Positions 33,638 through 40,462 of a stretch of 64,000 bases of DNA are shown in pieces. A program made the translations under genes and the position numbers. The DNA is from Rhodovibrionaceae bacterium (lineage in GTDB: Bacteria > Pseudomonadota > Alphaproteobacteria > Kiloniellales > DSM-21159): the NCBI GenBank assembly GCA_028279885.1, contig JANQMX010000067.1, forward strand, positions 62,001-126,000, read 5' to 3'. The stretch's first letter is position 1. The number at the start of each line of letters is the position of its first letter. Under the pieces are notes generated by a model. That model saw only the letters and a program-made list of their open reading frames with translations. It made no database searches and was not told the origin of the DNA.

Positions 33638-33712
33638 TGGAACGGCTGGGCGCGGGCCTCGGACTGAGAAGCCGGGTGGCCGCATGGACCTGCTGAGCCA
33701 AATGCCGCGATC

Positions 33713-34117
33713 TCACAGCTCCTTCTGAAGATCTATCCGCTCCGGGCCGTCCGGGTACTGGAAGCGGGAGAACTCGCGGTAGCCCAAACGCTCGTAGAAG
33801 CTCAGCGCCTGCCAGGAATAGGTATAGAGCATGGCGCGCCGTGCGCCGCGGCGGCGGGCTTCCTCTTCGAGTCCCGTCAGGATCTCTTCGCCCAGTCCTT
33901 GCCCGCGTAGAGCCTCGTCCACCCAGAGCCCGCGCACCTCCAAAGCCCCCATGTTGAGGATGCCGCGACCGCCGGCGACGATGGTTCCGTCCTTGATGAG
34001 AACGAGGGAGTAGCTCTTCCAGTCCCAGGTGGAGTGCGCCGCGTTGTAGTCCGCGAACTTGCCCGACAGCACCGCATAGGCCGCGTCATCCGGCTCGACC
34101 AGTTCCAAATCACTCAA
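33713..34117 (-). CDS. GNAT family N-acetyltransferase
   Basis: A 134-aa GNAT acetyltransferase. The acetyl-CoA-binding motif is RGQGLGEEILTGLEEEARRR (Q/RxxGxG/A form: RGQGLG, near residue 70), followed by MLYTYSWQALSFYERLGY. TTG 34117 is the start, supported by a GGAGG ribosome site 7 bases upstream. A 126-base piece of this gene (33944-34069) has a degenerate copy at 38531-38656, about 4.6 kb away, where the frame is broken. The acceptor substrate is unknown. The gene is downstream of the alpha/beta hydrolase on the same strand with 101 bases between. Confidence 0.88.
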   Translation of the reverse strand: MSDLELVEPDDAAYAVLSGKFADYNAAHSTWDWKSYSLVLIKDGTIVAGGRGILNMGALEVRGLWVDEALRGQGLGEEILTGLEEEARRRGARRAMLYTYSWQALSFYERLGYREFSRFQYPDGPERIDLQKEL

Positions 34118-34218
34118 GGCTGAACCTCCGCTTGCGCGTCACCACCGATAGGAGCAGTCACGCATCCATCGGCGGCGCAAGGCAAGGTCCAAGAACAGCG
34201 TTCAGGCCGGCGAAAAGC

Positions 34219-35049
34219 TCATGCCCAGCGCATCGCCGAAAGAAGCTCCAGCACGCTTCGCTCTTCTTCCAAGTGCACGAGATGACCTGTCGTGGGAACC
34301 TTCACTTCTTGCGAACACGGCAGGACCTTGGAGAGAAACGAATTGGTCGGCGCGACGAGGGGATGGTCTTCTTCGCCATGGATGAGGTGTGTGGGAACGC
34401 GCAGGGCCTGAAGCTGCCGTTCCATGTCGAACAAGGAGCGACGGTTCCAATGGACCGTCTTCAGTGTTTGAACGGCCCCTTGCACGGACTGGCGGCGCAG
34501 GCGCTCAAGATAAGCGCGCCAGACGTCCGGTGCCTTCTGCGGCATCCGGCGATAAGCCGGGTCGTTTGAAAACCATTGTACGGCGCCGTCGCCGCCCAGG
34601 CTGCGCAAGAGGCCGAGCTCCTCGCCAAGCGCCGTGCGATAGCGCGCGCGTTCCGCATCATCCCGCGGTCCGCTGCTGCAGCCGATCAGGGTCAGGGACC
34701 GGAGGCGGTCCGGCGCCTCGAGTGCAAACATCAACGACGTGAAGCTGCCCATGGAGCAGCCGACGAGATGGAAGCGATCGAGCCCCAGCGTGTCGGCAAC
34801 CTCGGTAAGATCCTCGGTCGATCTCTCCTGGCCATAGAAACGCAGATCCTCCGGCGTGTCCGAGGGCGAAAAGCCGCGCGCCGCGTAGCGGACACAGCGG
34901 AATTCCATGGCGAGGTGGGAGATCAGGCCGTCCCAGGTTCGCCAGTCCCCGCCAAACTCATGTGCAAACAGGATCGTTGCGGCGTGGCGTGGCCCCTGAT
35001 CCTCGACGAACAGTCTTACGCCGTCGCTGCAGGTCACGCTGACGGTCAC
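34219..35049 (-). CDS. Alpha/beta hydrolase
   Basis: A 276-aa alpha/beta hydrolase with an intact nucleophile elbow: VGCSMGSF (GCSMGS, near residue 100). The oxyanion region is LFAHEFGGDWRTW, and the catalytic His is probably in PTTGHLVHLEEER; the acid lies near GEEDHPLVAP. GTG 35049 overlaps the upstream SDR stop (GTGA), so the two genes are co-translated; the longer open frame to 35358 is antisense shadow. It is the second gene of the minus-strand half of the GntR-centred locus. Ester or lactone hydrolysis is plausible; the substrate is unknown. Confidence 0.87.
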   Translation of the reverse strand: MTVSVTCSDGVRLFVEDQGPRHAATILFAHEFGGDWRTWDGLISHLAMEFRCVRYAARGFSPSDTPEDLRFYGQERSTEDLTEVADTLGLDRFHLVGCSMGSFTSLMFALEAPDRLRSLTLIGCSSGPRDDAERARYRTALGEELGLLRSLGGDGAVQWFSNDPAYRRMPQKAPDVWRAYLERLRRQSVQGAVQTLKTVHWNRRSLFDMERQLQALRVPTHLIHGEEDHPLVAPTNSFLSKVLPCSQEVKVPTTGHLVHLEEERSVLELLSAMRWA

Positions 35050-35801
35050 GAGCCGTCGTCGCCTCTGTTTGCGTGGGCAGGCGTCACGGTCGTCGCCCGA
35101 TGCGTGCGCTGCGGATCGTTGTAGAAGGGATCGGTCCCCTCCGGCTGAAAGATCAGCTCGCGATGGCTTGCGCCAGCCGGAGCCTGCGCAAGACGCCAGT
35201 ACTCGTCGGCAATGACGTTTGGGTCGAAGGGCGTGCCCTCGGCGACGATCCCGCAGATGGCGATGACCGCGACCTGCACGCCCTTCGGCGCAAGCGTCTT
35301 GTTGAGAGAGAATGTCAGGTTCCGCAGGGCCGCCTTGCCGAGCGCGAGAGATGACCATTCGGGATAGGGTTCGAGCGCTAACCCACCGCCGGTGAAGAGG
35401 ATTGCCCCCGACCCGCGCGCCATCATGGCCGGGGCGACGGCCTGTGCGGCCACCAGGCCGCCGACCAGATTGACGTCGAACTCCGCGCGAAGCCGCGCGA
35501 CGCTCAGTTCGAGTGGGCCGGCCGCCTTCAGCACCGCGGCATTGTAGACCAGCGTCGTGCAGGGACCCTGGCGCTGCTCAAGCGCCTTGATCGCACGAGT
35601 CAGTGCGTCCGGGTCACCGGCATCGGCCGCTTCGCTGGCCGTCGTAACGCCGCGTGCACTCAGTGTTTCGGCCATCGACTGGAGAGACGCGGGGTCGCGG
35701 GCGACGAGCCCGATCCGATGTCCCTCGGCGCCAAAGCGGCGGGCGATGGCCTGCCCCAGCCCCGGTCCCGCCCCGATGATGATGCAATGGCCCATGGTCA
35801 T
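35046..35801 (-). CDS. SDR family oxidoreductase
   Basis: A 251-aa short-chain dehydrogenase-like protein. The cofactor motif is IIGAGPGLGQAIARRF (GxxxGxG form GAGPGLG), then LVYNAAVL (NAA) near residue 88. The usual YxxxK is not present: around the expected place the sequence reads YPEWSSLALGKAALRN, with SLALGK instead. This marks it as a divergent SDR of the type annotated only as an SDR-family protein. ATG 35801 is the start; a TTG 24 bases upstream would extend into the proposed GntR operator. It is first in the unit with the alpha/beta hydrolase and divergent from gntR. Confidence 0.83.
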   Translation of the reverse strand: MTMGHCIIIGAGPGLGQAIARRFGAEGHRIGLVARDPASLQSMAETLSARGVTTASEAADAGDPDALTRAIKALEQRQGPCTTLVYNAAVLKAAGPLELSVARLRAEFDVNLVGGLVAAQAVAPAMMARGSGAILFTGGGLALEPYPEWSSLALGKAALRNLTFSLNKTLAPKGVQVAVIAICGIVAEGTPFDPNVIADEYWRLAQAPAGASHRELIFQPEGTDPFYNDPQRTHRATTVTPAHANRGDDGS

Positions 35802-35814
35802 CTCATAATGATTA

Positions 35815-35826
35815 ATTGTTGACAAT
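35815..35826. promoter_or_regulatory. Candidate GntR (FCD) operator
   Basis: A perfect palindrome ATTGTTGACAAT (arms ATTGT/ACAAT) in the space between the divergent SDR start (35801) and gntR start (35877). FCD-type GntR regulators commonly bind TTGTNNACAA-like sites. The word TTGACA at 35819-35824 may also serve as a -35 element on the + strand, so binding would block transcription. Confidence 0.6.
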
Positions 35827-35876
35827 CATCCAAAGCCAATTCAGCCTTGCCGTCAAGCTGGTTATGGAGCGCAAGC

Positions 35877-36563
35877 ATGTCGGCCAAGCCGCACTTGAAG
35901 ATCGTCAAACGAAGCATGGCGGACTTGGCGGCGGATCGCATTCGCGCGGCGATCCTGTCCGGCGCGTTGCCGCCGAGCGCCCGTCTGGTCGAAGCGGCCT
36001 TGGCGGAGGAGATCGGGGTTAGCCGGGGGACAATCCGTGCGGCGCTGTCCGAGCTTGAGCGGGACCGGCTCGTCACCTGCGCGCGCTACAGTGCCTGGTC
36101 GGTCGCGACGCTGGACGCGCAGCGGCTCTGGGAAATCTATACCATGCGCGCGACGATCGAGAGCGGCGCCGCCAGATTGGTGGCCCAGCATGTCAGCGAC
36201 GATGACATCAGAGCCATACGCGCCGCAGAGAAGAAGCTGGACGCGGCCGAGCGTGGCGCCAAAGCCGCCGAGCGACTGGCCTGCGATCTCGACTTTCACA
36301 CGACGATCGTGCAGCGCTCGGGCAACCGGCTGCTGATCGACGCCTACGCCTCGATCATGGATCAAGTGCGCTGGGTCTATGCGGTTTCGGAGCGGCGCAG
36401 CCCCGCACGGATCGATCTCGTTGCCTGGCATGCCCCGCTGGCCGACGCGATCTGCCGCGGCGACGCCGATGAAGCGGCCAAGCTCGCCTTCGATCTCTGC
36501 CTGCGCAGCCTTGACGACGACCTCCGCGAGGCCGCGCCAACGCAGGACGGCGGAGCGGCATGA
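35877..36563 (+). CDS. GntR family transcriptional regulator (FCD domain)
   Basis: A 228-aa regulator. The N-terminal winged helix-turn-helix is visible in ADRIRAAILSGALPPSARL and EIGVSRGTIRAALSELERDR (residues ~20-70). The C-terminal all-helical FCD domain follows, with metal-ligand-type residues in DLDFHTTIVQRSGN (D/H) and WHAPLADAI near residue 192. ATG 35877 follows a GGAGC ribosome site; the longer frame to 35847 has none. It overlaps the enoyl-CoA hydratase gene by four bases (ATGA), so it is probably self-regulating and controls the divergent SDR/hydrolase unit through the palindrome at 35815. The effector is probably an acid or CoA-pathway intermediate. Confidence 0.88.
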   Translation: MSAKPHLKIVKRSMADLAADRIRAAILSGALPPSARLVEAALAEEIGVSRGTIRAALSELERDRLVTCARYSAWSVATLDAQRLWEIYTMRATIESGAARLVAQHVSDDDIRAIRAAEKKLDAAERGAKAAERLACDLDFHTTIVQRSGNRLLIDAYASIMDQVRWVYAVSERRSPARIDLVAWHAPLADAICRGDADEAAKLAFDLCLRSLDDDLREAAPTQDGGAA

Positions 36564-37348
36564 CGGACGGGGCCGTGTATGCCGAAGTGGGCGAGGGGGG
36601 CGTGGTCGAGGTCGTGCTCGACCGGCCGGCCAAGCTCAACGCCATGACCTCGGCCATGTATGGCGACTTCGCCGAGATCTTCGAAGGCATCGCCTCTGAC
36701 CCGGCCGTCCGTTGCATCATCCTGCGCGGGGTCGACGAACGCGCGTTTTGCGTCGGCAGCGACATTGCGGAGTTCGCGGCCTCGATCGGCGATGCGAACG
36801 CTCTGCGCGACGCGGCGGAGATCGGCCGCAGGGCCGGGGACGCGCTGCTCGACTGCCCGGTGCCCGTGGTCGCGGCCATCTCCGGCGCCTGCTTCGGCGG
36901 CGGGCTGCAATTCGCCTGCGCCTGCGATCTCCGCTTCGCCGCACCCTCCGCGTCGTTCGGCATTCCCGTGAAGGACCTTGGCATGCGCGCCGAGCTGCCG
37001 GACCTGCGCGCCATGCTGCGCGCCCTTGGCGGACCGCTGTGCCTCGACCTGCTGCTCACCGGACGCACCGCCGATGCGGAGGAGATGAGCGCGCGGGGCT
37101 TTCTTCACGGGCTCAGTGATGCGCCGCTGGAGGCGGCGCGTCTTGCGGCCCGGCGGATCGCCTCCGGCGCCCCCAGTGCGGCCCGCTGGCACAAGCGCGC
37201 CGTCCTGGCTTTGCTCGATGGGAGAGACAGCCAGCTACCGGACGAGTCCCGCGATTGCTACAGCGCGCGCGAGTTCGCCGAAGGCTGCGCGGCTTTCGTC
37301 GAGAAGCGCCGACCGGTTTTTCCGCCGCACGTCGAGGATCACCCGTGA
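36560..37348 (+). CDS. Enoyl-CoA hydratase/isomerase family protein
   Basis: A 262-aa crotonase-fold protein. The N-terminal strand DRPAKLNAMTSAMY, the oxyanion-hole segment FCVGSDIAEFA (family: FCAGxDL; here VGSDI), and ISGACFGGGLQFACACDLRF near residue 112 are visible. The usual catalytic Glu pair of hydratases is not obvious, so it may act as an isomerase, a decarboxylase or another crotonase-type reaction. It overlaps gntR (ATGA) and caiB (GTGA) by four bases each: one operon. With a CoA transferase downstream it probably acts on the CoA thioester of an organic acid. Confidence 0.86.
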   Translation: MTDGAVYAEVGEGGVVEVVLDRPAKLNAMTSAMYGDFAEIFEGIASDPAVRCIILRGVDERAFCVGSDIAEFAASIGDANALRDAAEIGRRAGDALLDCPVPVVAAISGACFGGGLQFACACDLRFAAPSASFGIPVKDLGMRAELPDLRAMLRALGGPLCLDLLLTGRTADAEEMSARGFLHGLSDAPLEAARLAARRIASGAPSAARWHKRAVLALLDGRDSQLPDESRDCYSAREFAEGCAAFVEKRRPVFPPHVEDHP

Positions 37349-38478
37349 ACGGAGCAGATACCCCGCTTGCGGGCACGACCGTCGTGGAGCTGAGCCACGT
37401 GCTGGCAGGGCCCATCTGCGGCTTGATGCTGGCCAATCTGGGGGCCCGGGTCATCAAGGTCGAACGCCCGCCGAAGGGCGATGGCCAGCGCTGGGATGTT
37501 GCGGAGGAAGACCGGCTCGGCACGGACAGCGCGAGCTTTTTCACCCTCAACCGCGGCAAGGACGGTCGCATGCTCGATCTCAAGAGCGAACCGGATCGCG
37601 CCGCACTGTGGGCGCTGATCGACGAGGCGGACGTCGTCGTCGAGAACTACCGCGCCGGCGTGCTCGACCGGCTCGGCTTCGGCTATGCCGACATCGCCGC
37701 GCGCAAGCCCGACATCGTCTACTGCTCCGTCTCCGGGTTCGGCCGCACGGGGCCCTGGGCCGAACGGGGCGGCTTCGATCTCATCGCCCAAGCGATGAGC
37801 GGCCTGATGAGCTTCACCGGCATCGAAGGCGACGAGCGCCCGGTGAAGTGCGGGCCACCGGTCACCGACATCATGGCCGGCGTGCTGGCCGCCATGGGCG
37901 TTCTCGCCGCGCTCAACCGGCGGGCGCGCACCGGGCAGGGCGACCACGTCGAAACCTCCCTGCTCGAAGCCGGTGTCATGCTGACCTATCTCCAGTCGGC
38001 CCTCACGCTCGCCTCCGACGTCACGCCGGCCCCGATGGGAACGGCCCATCCGCTCTATTCGCCCTATGAGTGCTACCGCTGTGCCGACGGCTGGATCGCG
38101 CTCGGCACCGCCAACGAGGCCAACTGGCGACGGCTTCTCGAGGCACTCGGCGCAGCGGAAATCGCCGACGACCCCAGGTTCGCGACGACACCCTTGCGCG
38201 TGACCAATCGCCATGCGCTGACGGCCGCGCTCACGGAGCGCTTCGGCGCGGACGGCCGCGATGCCTGGGTCGCCAAACTGGCCACCGCCGGCGTCCCCTG
38301 CGGCCCCGTCCTGACCATCCCGGAAATGGTCCAGCACCCGCAAGTCCTGGCCCGCGACATGATCGTCGAAGCCGAGCACGCGGAGCTGGGCAGGGCGCAA
38401 ACGGTCGGCTTTCCGGTGAAGTTCGCGGGCAGCGACACGCCGGATCTCAAGCCGTCGCCGATGAGGCCAGCGCAGTAA
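37345..38478 (+). CDS. CaiB/BaiF family (family III) CoA transferase
   Basis: A 377-aa CoA transferase moving CoA between organic acids. Landmarks: VVELSHVLAGPICGLMLANL at the N-terminus, GARVIKVERPPKGD, FFTLNRGKDGRMLDLKS, then the catalytic-aspartate region ADVVVENYRAGVLDRLGFGY and SVSGFGRTGPWAERGGFDL (catalytic Asp follows in FDL). GTG 37345 overlaps the hydratase stop (GTGA). Substrate specificity is not readable. It is the last gene of the gntR-hydratase-caiB operon. Immediately after its TAA begins the decayed GNAT copy and then the low-GC island. Confidence 0.92.
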   Translation: MNGADTPLAGTTVVELSHVLAGPICGLMLANLGARVIKVERPPKGDGQRWDVAEEDRLGTDSASFFTLNRGKDGRMLDLKSEPDRAALWALIDEADVVVENYRAGVLDRLGFGYADIAARKPDIVYCSVSGFGRTGPWAERGGFDLIAQAMSGLMSFTGIEGDERPVKCGPPVTDIMAGVLAAMGVLAALNRRARTGQGDHVETSLLEAGVMLTYLQSALTLASDVTPAPMGTAHPLYSPYECYRCADGWIALGTANEANWRRLLEALGAAEIADDPRFATTPLRVTNRHALTAALTERFGADGRDAWVAKLATAGVPCGPVLTIPEMVQHPQVLARDMIVEAEHAELGRAQTVGFPVKFAGSDTPDLKPSPMRPAQ

Positions 38479-38479
38479 G

Positions 38480-38660
38480 GCCGGCACCCTCGCTGCAGCG
38501 GACGGTGAGGCCGGACCGGCGCACGTCCGGAGCCCCCATGTCGAGGATGCCACGGCCGCCGGCCACGATGGCTCCGTCTCTGACGAGAACGATCGAGTTG
38601 CCCCTCCTGTCCCAGGTGGCGTGCGCCGCGTTGTAGTCGGCGAACTTGCCCGACAGCGGC
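38480..38660 (-). pseudogene. Remnant of a GNAT acetyltransferase gene
   Basis: Bases 38531-38656 align without gaps to 33944-34069 inside the intact GNAT gene, with about 16 mismatches in 126 by hand comparison (~87% identity). Read on the minus strand it gives SGKFADYNAAHATWD and IVAGGRGILDMGAPDVR, matching SGKFADYNAAHSTWD and IVAGGRGILNMGALEVR of the intact protein. A TGA lies just upstream in frame, and the similarity ends about 38656. On the other side it fades into the caiB stop. The copy has lost its start and its acetyl-CoA-binding half. It marks the left edge of the low-GC island. Confidence 0.85.
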
Positions 38661-39206
38661 GGTCAGGTCGACGAAGAGCTCATGCCCGACGCTCCACTGA
38701 TTCTGCGGTTTGGTGCGACTGTAGCATTTATGGAAATCGCTTGGTTGACAGTGCAGTTTGTCGACTCGCAATCCACGGGTGCATAGACAGGGCGGGGCTT
38801 GTGATTGTTGGGCGGCGTGCATCCAGGAGGCATATGCGGTGTTTAGCCACGCGCTAACTCTTTGCCGAGAGTTCGAGCTTTGGGATCATGGCGGCGCTTC
38901 GGTCCTTGTTAGGTCTAGCAATATGCGTCACCTGCATACCTTCCTTTATGGCAGAATAGTTCCACAGAGCCGTTTCACAGCACTGCTGTGGAGTGACCAA
39001 GAAGACCGCCAGTCCGGCCTTAGACTATGCCTCGCGCTCTTCAGCTTGTGCGGCCTCCTGCCCGAAGAAAGGCAACTCGGACGGAAGCAAGTGGTTGTCC
39101 TGTCGGTATGAAGCTTACGCAAACGAGTCCGACCTCGCCTCTTCCAAAGGGCACACGTGAAGTTGGGAGAGAGCAAGTATTGTGCAGAGGCCATGGCTCG
39201 GCTGCC
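38661..39206. other. Non-coding leader at the left end of the low-GC island
   Basis: A 546-base stretch with no reading frame I can support (a 117-aa frame at 38758-39111 has no family features or good ribosome site). It contains TTGACA at 38745-38750, a perfect palindrome CACAGCA-c-TGCTGTG at 38976-38990, and several AT-rich patches. It presumably carries the promoter of the six-gene operon that starts at 39207. No tRNA, integrase or direct-repeat attachment site is visible. Confidence 0.5.
38976..38990. promoter_or_regulatory. 15-bp palindrome upstream of the methylase operon
   Basis: CACAGCA and TGCTGTG face each other around one central base. The single-base spacer favours a dimeric repressor operator over an RNA hairpin. 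It lies about 217 bases before the methylase start. No regulator gene is in the island, so the binding protein is unknown. Confidence 0.35.
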
Positions 39207-39956
39207 ATGCGCCCGTTCTTTGGGTTTTACGGCGGTAAGTGGCGCGATGTTCCTAGGCACTACCTACCTCCCAAGCATGACATCATCGTCGAGCCATTTG
39301 CGGGATCTGCTGGCTACGCCGTCCGGTACGCCGACCGGAAGGTGATCCTCGGTGAGAAGGATTCCGTCATCTTCGGCGTGTGGGACTATCTAATAAACGT
39401 CTCCGCACGCGACATCTTAGCCATACCCGATCTCGCGCCTGGGCAGACGGTTTCGGACCTGCCTATCTGTCAGGAGGCTCGATGGCTAGTCGGCTTTTGG
39501 CTGAACCGTGGAACGTCGCGTCCGCGTACGGGTCAATCTGCCTGGATGCGCAATGGTGTCCGCCCCGGATCTTTTTGGGGCGAGCGGGTACGTCAAACCA
39601 TTGCATCCCAGGTCGATCGTATTCGCCACTGGCAGGTGTTCAACTGCTCATACGAGAACCTGCCATTTTCTGGTGAAGCTACATGGTTTATCGACCCACC
39701 GTACCAAAACCAGGGTAAGCACTACCACCACGGGCCTGAAGATATTGACTTCGCAGCACTCGGCAAATGGTGCCAGATGCGACAGGGGCAGGCAATCGTC
39801 TGCGAGAACTACGGCGCAAACTGGCTCCCCTTTACACCGCTGGCAGATGTCAAGACCACGCGCGCTAACTCGCGCTCTATCGAGGTAGCTTGGGTTAGTG
39901 AGCAAGCCACAACCCCAGCCACGCGAAGCCTGCGGACGCGTGAGCAGCCTACATGA
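39207..39956 (+). CDS. D12-class DNA N6-adenine methyltransferase
   Basis: A 249-aa Dam-type adenine methylase. The N-terminal motif X region FFGFYGGKWRDVPRHYLPP, motif I IIVEPFAGSAGYAVRY (~residue 27), and catalytic motif IV WFIDPPYQNQGKHYH (DPPY, ~residue 158) are in the order of the alpha-group D12 family. I choose ATG 39207 because motif X begins right after it; the open frame upstream is not conserved-looking. It is the first gene of a six-gene operon and overlaps the next ORF by four bases (ATGA). In this setting it probably marks self DNA for a restriction system. Codon use and GC are lower than the flanking genome. The recognition sequence cannot be predicted here. Confidence 0.88.
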   Translation: MRPFFGFYGGKWRDVPRHYLPPKHDIIVEPFAGSAGYAVRYADRKVILGEKDSVIFGVWDYLINVSARDILAIPDLAPGQTVSDLPICQEARWLVGFWLNRGTSRPRTGQSAWMRNGVRPGSFWGERVRQTIASQVDRIRHWQVFNCSYENLPFSGEATWFIDPPYQNQGKHYHHGPEDIDFAALGKWCQMRQGQAIVCENYGANWLPFTPLADVKTTRANSRSIEVAWVSEQATTPATRSLRTREQPT

Positions 39957-40462
39957 GCGCAGTTACAGTGCGCCTGCATAGTGTTTTTTTGGCGGCCCTC
40001 GGTGGGCACGTTATTGCTCACGGCGAGCTTAATAAGAAGCCCCTCGAATTGGATCTCGCTCTACCACTGCCCCAGCGCCTCAGGATCTACCTCTACTCGC
40101 TTGTGGTCGGCGGCAAGGCCCGTCCGGGGGAGTTCAAGGCGGTGCTCCGGGTCCCCGGACAAGTCATCGGAGAGTATGGCAACTTCGATCACTCCGGCGG
40201 CCGGCTAGCGGTGTTGGCTGCTTACCGCGACGATCTCGATGTATTCGTACTCTGGGACTCAAGTCTCCATCAAAAGTTCAAGAACGGCAGCAACATGCAA
40301 GTCAAGGACACAGTTGTTGCCCAAGCGGCCGCGACGGGTTGGGCGGAACAAAGACGTCCACTACGCTCAGGTATCATTGAGGTTGTGCTCGCCTGTCGAT
40401 CAGGGTCACTTACTCGTGCACTTACCCAGCGCACCCTGTGGACAGGGGGTGTCACAGAGTGA
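39953..40462 (+). CDS. Methylase-associated X1-like protein
   Basis: A 169-aa protein with no signal or membrane segment. The central block GEYGNFDHSGGRLAVLAAY (residues 73-91), followed by DVFVLWDSSLHQKFKNGSNM (95-114) and QVKDTV, has the pattern GxFDxSxGRxxxLxxY...VLWDxxxH..F..xxNxQVK. I recall this from the N-terminal 'methylase-associated X1' domain of some restriction endonucleases; there it precedes a nuclease domain that is missing here. It therefore may supply target recognition to the other subunits. It overlaps the methylase (ATGA) and the helicase (GTGA). The family link is from memory of the motif, so moderate; a real gene is near certain from its spacing. Confidence 0.7.
   Translation: MSAVTVRLHSVFLAALGGHVIAHGELNKKPLELDLALPLPQRLRIYLYSLVVGGKARPGEFKAVLRVPGQVIGEYGNFDHSGGRLAVLAAYRDDLDVFVLWDSSLHQKFKNGSNMQVKDTVVAQAAATGWAEQRRPLRSGIIEVVLACRSGSLTRALTQRTLWTGGVTE

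Noticed and set aside
38758-39111. 117-aa frame in the leader before the methylase operon
   Set aside because: It has no ribosome site or family resemblance and its composition is not protein-like; not needed to explain the region.
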